NCBI GenBank assembly: GCA_958428545.1
Contig: CAUAGM010000013.1
Location: 1 to 29,337, forward strand
Direction: 5' to 3'
Source: an uncultured Arcanobacterium sp.
GTDB lineage: Bacteria; Actinomycetota; Actinomycetes; Actinomycetales; Actinomycetaceae
Length of the DNA: 29,337 nucleotides
Numbering within the stretch: the stretch's first letter is position 1; each line of letters starts with the position of its first letter. The notes under the pieces are model-generated. The model was not told where the DNA came from, made no database searches, and saw only the letters and a list, made by a program, of their open reading frames with translations. This document shows, one piece after another, positions 6,599-13,588 of the stretch. The position numbers and the translations under genes are program-made.

Positions 6599-8968
6599 TT
6601 ACTCGGCAGATTCTTCGGCTGGGGTGCTTTCAGTACGTGTGCGGCGGCGTTCACGCGGTTTACGTTCACGGCGATTGCCATCACGAGAAGCAAAATCTCG
6701 GCGCTCACGGCGCTCATGCCGTTCACCGCTACGCTCGTCACGATGTTCCTTAGCATCGGCTTGCGCAGCCTTTTCAGCTTCAAGCTGCTCCTCAGTGAGC
6801 ACAGCATTCAACGAAAGCTTCCCGCGATCGTCAATCTCTGCAAGTTCCACCTCAACCTTATCGCCTACGTTGAGCACATCTTCCACAGCGTCAATGCGCT
6901 TGCCGCCCACAAGACGACGTACCTGAGAAATATGCAGCAAGCCGTCTTTTCCAGGAGCTAAAGAAATAAACGCGCCGAAGGTCGTCGTCTTTACCACCGT
7001 TCCAACAAAACGTTCGCCCACCTCAGGCATTGTCGGGTTTGCGATAGCGTTAATCGTCTGGCGCGCAGCTTCCGCTGCTGTTCCATTAGTAGCACCAATA
7101 AATACTGTGCCGTCTTCCTCGATTGTGATATCGGCGCCAGTATCTTCTTGTATCTGGTTGATCATCTTGCCCTTCGGCCCGATCACCTCACCGATCTTAT
7201 CCACTGGGATCTTCACAGAAATAATGCGAGGAGCAGTTTCTGCCATCTCTTCAACTTCAGGAACTGCCTGCTCAATAAGATCCAAAATCGCAAAGCGAGC
7301 ATCGCGAGCCTGAGCAAGAGCTGCCGCCAAAACTTCAGCTGGAATACCATCGAGCTTCGTATCAAGCTGAAGAGCCGTCACAAACTCACGAGTACCAGCA
7401 ACCTTGAAATCCATATCTCCCAATGCATCTTCTGCACCGAGAATATCGGTAAGAGCCACATAACGCTGCTCACCTTCAATTTCGCCTGAAATCAATCCCA
7501 TTGCAATACCAGCCACAGGAGCCGTAATCGGCACACCGGCATTGAGCAGCGAAATAGTTGACGCACACACAGACCCCATCGACGTGGAACCATTCGAGCC
7601 GAGAGCCTCACTCACCTGCCGAATTGCATACGGGAAATCTTCGCGGCTTGGCAGTACTGGCACGAGCGCACGCTCAGCGAGCATACCATGCCCGATTTCA
7701 CGACGCTTCGGAGAGCCAACGCGCCCCGTCTCGCCTGTGGAAAATGGCGGGAAATTGTAATGATGCATATAGCGTTTATGCGTAATCGGGGAAAGATTAT
7801 CTACCTGCTGTTCCATTTTGAGCATATTCAAGGTGGTGACGCCCATAATCTGCGTCTCTCCACGCTGGAAAATCGCCGAGCCATGCACGCGAGGAAGCAC
7901 GCCTGCCTGAGCAGTAATCGTACGAATTTCTACAGGTGTGCGCCCATCCATACGCACTCCCTCAGTGAGCACACGGTTGCGCATTGCGTTCTTCCAATGC
8001 GAATTTACAGCGAGAACAAGAGCTTGCTCACGCTCTGGGAACTGCTCAGCCAGCTCGGAAACAATCGCATCAGTCGCTTCGTTCAAAGCGACGTCACGCT
8101 CATGCTTATCAGTAATACCGAAAATAGGGTCGAAACGATCGCCAATTGCTTCAGCAACAGCCTCAAATTCTGCATCTTCATAGCTTGGATAGAGAGGATA
8201 CTCCACTGGCTCTTTACCTGCGAGTTTTACAAGCTCTTCCTGAGCTTCGCACAGAGTGCGGATAAAGACCTTTGCAGCTTCTAAACCTTCAGCTACGACC
8301 TCTTCAGTCGGAGTGGTGCCGCCTTTTGCTACGTTATCGACAAGGTTTTCACCACCCTCGGCCTCTACCATCATAATAGCAACGTCGTCACCAACGATAC
8401 GCCCAGCCACGACCATCACAAATGTGGCGCGCGGAAGCTCGGAATAGCGCGGGAATGCCACCCATTGCCCGTCAATCAAGGCAAGACGCGTGCCACCCAC
8501 TGGACCGTGGAACGGCAAGCCAGAAATCTGAGTGGATGCAGATGCAGCGTTAATTGCCAGCACATCATACGCATCATCTGGGTGAACAGAAAGAACCGTT
8601 TCAATCACCTGCACCTCGTTGCGCAAGCCTTTCACAAACGCTGGACGAAGCGGCCTATCAATCACACGAGCTGCAAGAATCGCGTCAGTGCCAGCGCGCC
8701 CTTCACGGCGGAAGAACGAACCTGGAATACGCCCAGCAGCATATGCACGTTCTTCCACATCTACTGTGAGAGGGAAGAAATCGAAATGCTCGCGCGGCTG
8801 CGCAGAAACGGCTGTAGTGGAAAGAACCGTGGTTTCGCCGTCAAGATATGCCATAACTGCTCCTGCAGCTTGACGGGCAAGCAGACCCGTTTCAAAACGA
8901 ATCGTGCGAGTGCCGAAAGAACCGTTATCGATAACGGCTTCAGTTGATTTAATTTCTGGACCTTCCAT
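6599..8968 (-). CDS. pnp: Polyribonucleotide nucleotidyltransferase (PNPase)
   Basis: PNPase is a phosphorolytic 3'-5' exoribonuclease that also makes heteropolymeric RNA tails in actinobacteria, acting in cytoplasmic RNA turnover. The 789-residue protein has two RNase PH domains, the first carrying FFRREGRAG and the second GSNGSTSMGSVCAST. These are joined by an all-helical linker and followed by a KH domain (about 583-640, with IGPKGK) and an S1 domain (about 650-720, with GAFISLAPGKDGLLHIS). A highly basic Arg/Glu tail (about 735-789) follows, an extension common in high-GC Gram-positives and probably RNA- or protein-binding. A near-perfect AAGGAGGT lies 5 nt before the ATG. It is preceded by rpsO with a long 506-bp spacer. 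Confidence 0.98.
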   Translation of the reverse strand: MEGPEIKSTEAVIDNGSFGTRTIRFETGLLARQAAGAVMAYLDGETTVLSTTAVSAQPREHFDFFPLTVDVEERAYAAGRIPGSFFRREGRAGTDAILAARVIDRPLRPAFVKGLRNEVQVIETVLSVHPDDAYDVLAINAASASTQISGLPFHGPVGGTRLALIDGQWVAFPRYSELPRATFVMVVAGRIVGDDVAIMMVEAEGGENLVDNVAKGGTTPTEEVVAEGLEAAKVFIRTLCEAQEELVKLAGKEPVEYPLYPSYEDAEFEAVAEAIGDRFDPIFGITDKHERDVALNEATDAIVSELAEQFPEREQALVLAVNSHWKNAMRNRVLTEGVRMDGRTPVEIRTITAQAGVLPRVHGSAIFQRGETQIMGVTTLNMLKMEQQVDNLSPITHKRYMHHYNFPPFSTGETGRVGSPKRREIGHGMLAERALVPVLPSREDFPYAIRQVSEALGSNGSTSMGSVCASTISLLNAGVPITAPVAGIAMGLISGEIEGEQRYVALTDILGAEDALGDMDFKVAGTREFVTALQLDTKLDGIPAEVLAAALAQARDARFAILDLIEQAVPEVEEMAETAPRIISVKIPVDKIGEVIGPKGKMINQIQEDTGADITIEEDGTVFIGATNGTAAEAARQTINAIANPTMPEVGERFVGTVVKTTTFGAFISLAPGKDGLLHISQVRRLVGGKRIDAVEDVLNVGDKVEVELAEIDDRGKLSLNAVLTEEQLEAEKAAQADAKEHRDERSGERHERRERRDFASRDGNRRERKPRERRRTRTESTPAEESAE

Positions 8969-9107
8969 GAGACCTCCTTCTTTTCAGAGCAATACACCTA
9001 CCTGCACTTATATCTACACTTACTGCAATTAGCAGCACTATGCATGTAGCTGTTTTGCATTTTATACCCTGCCCTGATTTTTGATGCGGCCATCGATAAT
9101 CACGCTC

Positions 9108-9117
9108 GGGGGGGGGG
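9108..9117. repeat. G10 homopolymer run
   Basis: Ten consecutive G residues (C10 on the transcribed sense of pnp) lie 140 bp upstream of the pnp start. Long G/C runs mutate by slippage and can alter promoter spacing or leader structure. No promoter elements were identified around it. Confidence 0.9.
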
Positions 9118-9166
9118 ATCTCCCGCTCGCCATTACCGAGAGCCGAACCTCGCGGGCTGGGTTTCA

Positions 9167-9204
9167 TTTTCTTCTATTACATTAATTTTCTTCTATTACA
9201 TTAA
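9167..9204. repeat. 19-bp tandem duplication
   Basis: Two perfect adjacent copies of a T-rich 19-bp unit (TTTTCTTCTATTACATTAA) lie at 9167-9185 and 9186-9204 in the rpsO-pnp spacer. Confidence 0.9.
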
Positions 9205-9304
9205 TTCGTGACGAGTACGCCAGCACTTGCTTTCTCACACAGCTTCCTGCAAGCTCACATACACCATATAATGCCTAGCATTTCGCTGTGTTTACTGCGC
9301 TTAT

Positions 9305-9342
9305 AGTTTCCAGTAATCCCAGTAGTTTCCAGCAATCCCAGA
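9305..9342. repeat. Second 19-bp tandem duplication
   Basis: Adjacent units AGTTTCCAGTAATCCCAGT (9305-9323) and a copy with two substitutions (9324-9342). The sequence is unrelated to the 9167 duplication but has the same period and the same spacer. Confidence 0.85.
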
Positions 9343-9439
9343 TCTATGAAAACAGCTAGCTTGGCTATACAAACAGTATGTAGCCTTCACCATTTCACAT
9401 ATCTGAGACCTTTCGCCAAGCACACCCGCACGCAATAAT

Positions 9440-9462
9440 CGGCCCGGGCGCTGCCCGAGCCG
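9440..9462 (-). terminator. Hairpin downstream of rpsO
   Basis: Arms 9440-9449 and 9453-9462 pair over ten positions around a 3-nt loop. The single mismatch becomes a U-G wobble only when read as minus-strand RNA, which supports transcription in the rpsO direction. It is 12 bp past the rpsO stop. The following ATTATTG is only weakly U-rich, so termination may be partial. Confidence 0.6.
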
Positions 9463-9474
9463 ACGTACAAAGCG

Positions 9475-9744
9475 CTATCGACGCAAGCCGAGACGCGCAA
9501 TCAACGAACGGTAACGCTCGATATCTTCCTTAGCTAAATACTGCAAAAGACGGCGACGTTTACCGATCAGAAGCATCAAACCGCGGCGTGAATGATGATC
9601 ATGCACGTGCGAGCGGAAATGCTCCGTAAGATCCTTAATACGAGCCGAGAGCAATGCCACCTGAACCTCTGGCGAACCAGTGTCGCCCTCATGGGTTGCA
9701 TACTCAGCAATGATCTGATCTTTGCGCTCTTTATCGAGAGCCAT
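9475..9744 (-). CDS. rpsO: 30S ribosomal protein S15
   Basis: S15 is a primary 16S rRNA-binding protein of the 30S platform and helps form intersubunit bridges. The protein beginning MALDKERKDQIIAEYATHEG is 89 residues, exactly the family length. It contains GDTGSPEVQVALL, the HHSRRGL rRNA-binding segment and the RLLxYL..D..RY....LGLR end. The ORF is open for 49 codons further upstream, but the start at 9744 is set by AAGGAGA just before that ATG and by the family's N-terminus. It lies between ribF and pnp, as in many actinobacteria. Confidence 0.98.
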   Translation of the reverse strand: MALDKERKDQIIAEYATHEGDTGSPEVQVALLSARIKDLTEHFRSHVHDHHSRRGLMLLIGKRRRLLQYLAKEDIERYRSLIARLGLRR

Positions 9745-9971
9745 ACGATTCTCCTTTTGTTCCGTTGCACAGAGCTCGAGGTCTTTTTCCCCGAGCACGC
9801 CAATCCGTGGCCGATCTAACGGCTCATCTAGTCTAGCATTAGGCGCAAGACAGCTGAAATCCCTAGAAAAGTGACATCGGGCACGGTGCACACGGCGCTT
9901 GGGTTTCGCAAAAATCGGCAGCGCAGCCTACTCCTTGCCATACAGTGCCGTTGCTTCATACAACATACCGC

Positions 9972-10964
9972 TTATTGAGCTGTGACGGCTGCAGGATCAA
10001 TACGCCCAGCCACAGGCACAGAAAGAATCTCTGCTGTGGTGCGTAAATCTTCATCCATCTGTTTCAAAAGATGCTCCACTGATTCGAGTTTGAGCATCGG
10101 GCGCAAGTATTCGATGAAATCAACAGCAATTTCTTGCCCGTAAAGATTAAGATCTGCGCGTCCGAGCGCATGAGCCTCAACTGTACGCTCTAGACCGCCA
10201 AACTGCGGATTTGAACCAACAGAAATAGCTGCTGGAAGTTTTTCTACAGCATCGGTACCAGGAATTGCTCGCACAAGCCACCCAGCATACACGCCATCTG
10301 CTGGAACTTCACCGAGATTATTTCCACGCAAATTAGCGGTGGGAAAGCCCAGCTCACGCCCTCGCTGAAAACCCCGCTGCACTATTCCTCGAATCCTATG
10401 AGGGCGCCCCAGCACATTCGCAGCTTCAGCTACACACCCCTTGGCAAGCAACTCACGCACCCACGTCGAGCTCCAGCGCCTGCCCAACGGTGAGCACACA
10501 TCAGGCACAATCGTCACCCCAAAAGAATACTTCTCTCCCAGCTCATGCAGGGTTTGCCCTGTGCCGGTATTTCCAGCCCCGAAACGCACATCTTCGCCCA
10601 CTATTACATATTGAGCGTGCAACTGATCGACGATTTGTTGCTGCACGAAATCTTCTGCCGAAAGCTGAGCGTACTGCAAGGAGTAGCGCTGCACATACAC
10701 AATATCGATACCAGCAGATTCAAGCCGCTGCAGACGATCGTCAAGAGAAGTGACGAGGTTAGTTTCAAGCTCAGGAGTATGCACCAAGCGAGGGTGCGGA
10801 TCGAACGTAAGAGCTAATGCTGGAATACCAAGCTCTCGTGCCTTATTCACTGTGGCAGTAAGAATTACTTTGTGCCCGCGGTGAACACCGTCAAATATAC
10901 CTATAGTGACGACAGACCCGCCAAAATCGGCAGGAATATCGCTAGGTGTATGCCAAATATTCAT
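9972..10964 (-). CDS. ribF: Bifunctional riboflavin kinase / FAD synthetase
   Basis: RibF phosphorylates riboflavin to FMN and adenylylates FMN to FAD in the cytoplasm. The 330-residue protein has the normal two-domain layout. The N-terminal nucleotidyltransferase carries GIFDGVHRGHK (about 22-32), the FDPHP motif (about 55-59), and RFGAGNTG and SSTWVREL further on. The C-terminal flavokinase starts near 190 with RGFQRGRELGFPTANL and continues with PADGVYAGW and EVHA-like residues. It is followed by rpsO and preceded by the small Cys-rich gene and truB, the usual truB-ribF-rpsO order. No FMN riboswitch was noticed. Confidence 0.97.
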   Translation of the reverse strand: MNIWHTPSDIPADFGGSVVTIGIFDGVHRGHKVILTATVNKARELGIPALALTFDPHPRLVHTPELETNLVTSLDDRLQRLESAGIDIVYVQRYSLQYAQLSAEDFVQQQIVDQLHAQYVIVGEDVRFGAGNTGTGQTLHELGEKYSFGVTIVPDVCSPLGRRWSSTWVRELLAKGCVAEAANVLGRPHRIRGIVQRGFQRGRELGFPTANLRGNNLGEVPADGVYAGWLVRAIPGTDAVEKLPAAISVGSNPQFGGLERTVEAHALGRADLNLYGQEIAVDFIEYLRPMLKLESVEHLLKQMDEDLRTTAEILSVPVAGRIDPAAVTAQ

Positions 10965-11021
10965 TGAGTGAATCCGATTTGTAAAAGATCGATTGTAAAA
11001 GACGACGAGAATCTAAAAACC

Positions 11022-11270
11022 TTATAGACCGCGCAAACCAAGCTGACGGCGCCCATGAGACTGATCGGCAGGGCGAGCGCCTGGCTGCGCTGAAGCCGCA
11101 CGAAGCCCTAATCCTGACTGCCCAGCACCTTTACACCCGCAGCCGCAACCATCTGCAGCTGCGCCGCCTATGCGCGCAGCAGTATCTTCGCGCTGCTTAT
11201 GAGCGCGTGCCGCCTGAGCAACAGCCTGTTCGTCTGAAATTTCATGCTTGCCGCATGCACATTTTGCCAT
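11022..11270 (-). CDS. Small Cys-rich hypothetical protein
   Basis: An 82-residue ORF between truB and ribF on the same strand, ending 57 bp before ribF. It starts MAKCACGKHE and has a helical Ala/Gln-rich middle. A CGCGC cluster follows, so cysteines fall at 4, 6, 42, 44 and 46 (CxC plus CxCxC). The C-terminal third is low-complexity and Gly/Arg/Ala-rich. The Cys pattern suggests metal binding or a redox-active knot, but I do not recognise a family. No clear ribosome binding site precedes the ATG (GAG 3 nt upstream at best). Coding is supported by the ordered Cys pattern and operon position, not by homology. It may be a small lineage-specific protein or a spurious ORF. Confidence 0.55.
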   Translation of the reverse strand: MAKCACGKHEISDEQAVAQAARAHKQREDTAARIGGAAADGCGCGCKGAGQSGLGLRAASAQPGARPADQSHGRRQLGLRGL

Positions 11271-11447
11271 GCGCTCAGTTTAAGCTCATTCTTCACTTCG
11301 CGCCAATGGAACGAATATGAAGCACGCACGGTCTACCTCAGATATTCATCTACGAATCTTTCATCTATCAATCATGTGCAAGAAAAATTCTTCGATACTG
11401 CGACGTTCAATAATGAGAAATATCATCACGATTGAAGAGTTTTTCTT

Positions 11448-12623
11448 TTATAAAGGAAAGACTACAACAGGAGCGATGAATTTTCCTCGCTTCTTCCCTA
11501 TTGCCACAAGCTCCGAAGATTTTCCGCTCAGCTCTTCAACTGCATTCAAACCTTCAGCAGTTCCTAGCCCTTCATTACTATCAGCCTTCTCAAGGCTACT
11601 CATTTTTTCAACAATACCCACCTCATCAGTGCTGCTTGGCTCTTCGCGGATCAGTGCCACAGGCCACGCTTTCACGCGTTCAGTACCCTCGATAAATTGT
11701 CCATGCCTCAAAGCTGCAGCCTGCTCATCACTCACACGCATACTCGCTGGCAAGACGCTCTCAGCCGCGCAAACAAGAGGAAGGATCGGCAATTCCTGCC
11801 CAGCACGTACACGCCCAGCAAGATTCACAATACTGCTCGCCTGGTCAATCGTCAGTGCCCCTACCTGCACGCGCCGCAGCATAGTGAGATGTGCCCCCAT
11901 GCCAAGAGCTGCCCCGAGATCGCGCGCAAGCGCACGAATATATGTACCTGCCGAGCAATTCACTCTAATATCCACATCAATCACTGGCGAGACGGGCCTG
12001 CCCATCACATAAAAATAATCTGCACGCGGATTGCTTGTGCGCACAAAACTATAGATCGTAACCGCCCGCTCAGGAAGCTCAATGCTCTCCCCTCGACGCA
12101 CGCGATCATATGCCCGCTCTCCACCAACCTTTATCGCAGATACTGACGATGGGCGTTGCATAATTTCCCCAGTCAGCCCAGCTATCGCTTCATCTAGCTG
12201 AGATAGTGAAAAATCTGGGCGCAGCCCAATTGAATCTTTTATCAGCTCTCCGTGAGCATCCTCAGTTGTCGTGCTGGCTCCGAAACGAATAGTTGCAAGA
12301 TAGGTCTTATCGTGCCCACTCATATAGGTGAGAAGTTTCGTTGCGGCTCCCACGCCGATCGTCAGCAAACCCGTTGCCATCGGATCGAGCGTGCCAGCAT
12401 GCCCGACCTTGCGCGTGCCGGCAAGGCGGCGCACAGCTCCAACAACGTCGTGAGATGTGACGCCAGCAGGCTTGTCAACCAATAAAATGCCACTTTCACT
12501 GGGGTTTTCGCGTGATCCAGGAGCACCTGGCGCTGGACGTGGCAGATCACCCCACGGCATGACGCGCAAAAGATTTTTGCGCACTACCGCATCTTTTGCC
12601 GTCTTATGTGCTGCACTGCTCAC
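11448..12623 (-). CDS. truB: tRNA pseudouridine(55) synthase TruB
   Basis: TruB converts U55 in the T-loop of tRNAs to pseudouridine. The 391-residue protein has GILLVDKPAGVTSHDVV (about 45-61) and the catalytic motif GHAGTLDPMATGLL (75-88) with Asp80. It also has YDRVRRGE, and GTYIRALARDLG further on, followed by the C-terminal TruB domain. Two oddities are a roughly 43-residue N-terminal extension and a C-terminal low-complexity Glu/Ser-rich stretch (about 340-375) ending in a basic, hydrophobic tail. The GTG start at 12623 has AAGGA about 11 nt upstream. An internal ATG at 12560 lacks a ribosome binding site. The gene begins 20 bp after the rbfA stop, so the two are probably cotranscribed. 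Confidence 0.96.
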   Translation of the reverse strand: MSSAAHKTAKDAVVRKNLLRVMPWGDLPRPAPGAPGSRENPSESGILLVDKPAGVTSHDVVGAVRRLAGTRKVGHAGTLDPMATGLLTIGVGAATKLLTYMSGHDKTYLATIRFGASTTTEDAHGELIKDSIGLRPDFSLSQLDEAIAGLTGEIMQRPSSVSAIKVGGERAYDRVRRGESIELPERAVTIYSFVRTSNPRADYFYVMGRPVSPVIDVDIRVNCSAGTYIRALARDLGAALGMGAHLTMLRRVQVGALTIDQASSIVNLAGRVRAGQELPILPLVCAAESVLPASMRVSDEQAAALRHGQFIEGTERVKAWPVALIREEPSSTDEVGIVEKMSSLEKADSNEGLGTAEGLNAVEELSGKSSELVAIGKKRGKFIAPVVVFPL

Positions 12624-12643
12624 CTTGTACCGTTTCCTTGCTA

Positions 12644-13213
12644 CTAGGCGTTTTTCGCACTTTCAGATGCTTCCAACTCCGAAGCACGTATAGGCGATTC
12701 GTCTTGCACAAAGTTGCCACCAGATTCAAGATCGTCGCATTGCGCATTCGCTTCGAGCGATTCTATTTGCTCAGGCTCATCAGCTGCTTCAGCGATTTCA
12801 CGCGGTTTCTTATATGGATCAGCATCGCCAGCATAGGTGGCCCCTTCTGCAATTCGCTGTACTTCGGCGTCATGCAAGCGCGCCGCAACGAGTGCATCTT
12901 CAATCGAGCGGCTCTGCTCAGGAAGCGCATCGAGTTCAAATGCCAGAGTAGGCGTGAGGCGTAAACCAAGCTGTTTACCAACTGCCGAGCGAATCATACC
13001 TGTAGCGCTTGTAAGCGCACGAGCAGAATCGCGCTTATCTTTTTCAGATCCGTACACTGTATAAAAAACGGTAGCATGCTGCAGATCGCCAGTAACGCGA
13101 ACGTCTGTAACAGTGACCATACCCAGACGAGGGTCTTTCAATTTCGTATTGATCATACGCGCCACGATCTGCTGGATTTGCTCGCTCACACGCGCCACAC
13201 GAGTATTTGGCAT
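12644..13213 (-). CDS. rbfA: Ribosome-binding factor A
   Basis: RbfA is a KH-fold factor that matures the 5' end of 16S rRNA on the 30S subunit. Conserved features are the N-terminus RVARVSEQIQQIVARMI, the segment KDPRLGMVTVTDVRVTGDLQHATVFYTV and LRLTPTLAFELDALPEQS near residue 100. The core is followed by an acidic, non-conserved tail from about residue 130, making the protein (189 residues) longer than typical RbfA. The start at ATG 13213 is preferred because AAGGAG lies 9 nt upstream. The alternative GTG at 13219 would be only 3 nt from it. It is separated from infB by a 375-bp gap. Confidence 0.95.
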   Translation of the reverse strand: MPNTRVARVSEQIQQIVARMINTKLKDPRLGMVTVTDVRVTGDLQHATVFYTVYGSEKDKRDSARALTSATGMIRSAVGKQLGLRLTPTLAFELDALPEQSRSIEDALVAARLHDAEVQRIAEGATYAGDADPYKKPREIAEAADEPEQIESLEANAQCDDLESGGNFVQDESPIRASELEASESAKNA

Positions 13214-13588
13214 ATTCACATTCTCCTTGAATTACGTAAAATTCTTAACCCTGCCAGCTATATCAGCGCCTCAGCTGCATCACTAGCTCATATACCAGTA
13301 CGCCAGTTTCAATAGAGCGCCTTATATCTGCCTTGCCGCATTTATCGGCCCTCGTCAATATTTCTGCTGCACAGTCTATGCTCTATCTCCATAGAATATC
13401 GATCGAATATCGGTCTGCATAGCACAAACGCACACATAATGTATGCGATTATTTACATATCAAACATTACGCCGAGACTGGGGTATGAGCTGCGGGTGCA
13501 GAGTGCATATACGCTCTGCACCCGCCATAGCATCACACCTCCTGCGCATAAACGCCAGGAAAACAGCAGATGTTAGCCGCCTGCACGA
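13214..13588. other. 375-bp infB-rbfA spacer
   Basis: I see no gene. It contains the rbfA ribosome binding site and the strong hairpin at 13492-13525. The middle part (about 13330-13480) is AT-rich and could hold an internal rbfA promoter, but no clear -35/-10 pair stands out. Confidence 0.5.
13492..13525 (-). terminator. Strong hairpin downstream of infB
   Basis: Perfect 12-bp arms, GCGGGTGCAGAG (13492-13503) and CTCTGCACCCGC (13514-13525), flank a 10-nt loop about 63 bp past the infB stop. No U-run follows on the minus strand, so it may be a weak terminator or an RNA-stability element between infB and rbfA. Confidence 0.55.

Larger units (their letters stand above)
8969..9474. other. 506-bp rpsO-pnp spacer with repeats and a G10 run
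   Basis: I see no credible gene here. The spacer holds, in order, the pnp ribosome binding site, the G10 run at 9108-9117, a GC-rich potential hairpin region (about 9122-9156), a 19-bp duplication at 9167-9204, another 19-bp duplication at 9305-9342, and the hairpin after rpsO (9440-9462). Because pnp is transcribed leftward, most of this could be its 5' leader or promoter region. Confidence 0.6.

Noticed and set aside
7688..8284. Plus-strand 198-codon ORF antisense to pnp
   Set aside because: It lies opposite conserved RNase PH coding sequence and has no supporting motif.
9745..9891. 49-residue N-terminal extension of S15
   Set aside because: The strong AAGGAG site precedes the internal ATG, and the family length of 89 residues fits exactly.
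11317..12012. Plus-strand 231-codon ORF antisense to truB
   Set aside because: It is Ser/Arg-rich, lies opposite conserved TruB domains and has no ribosome binding site.
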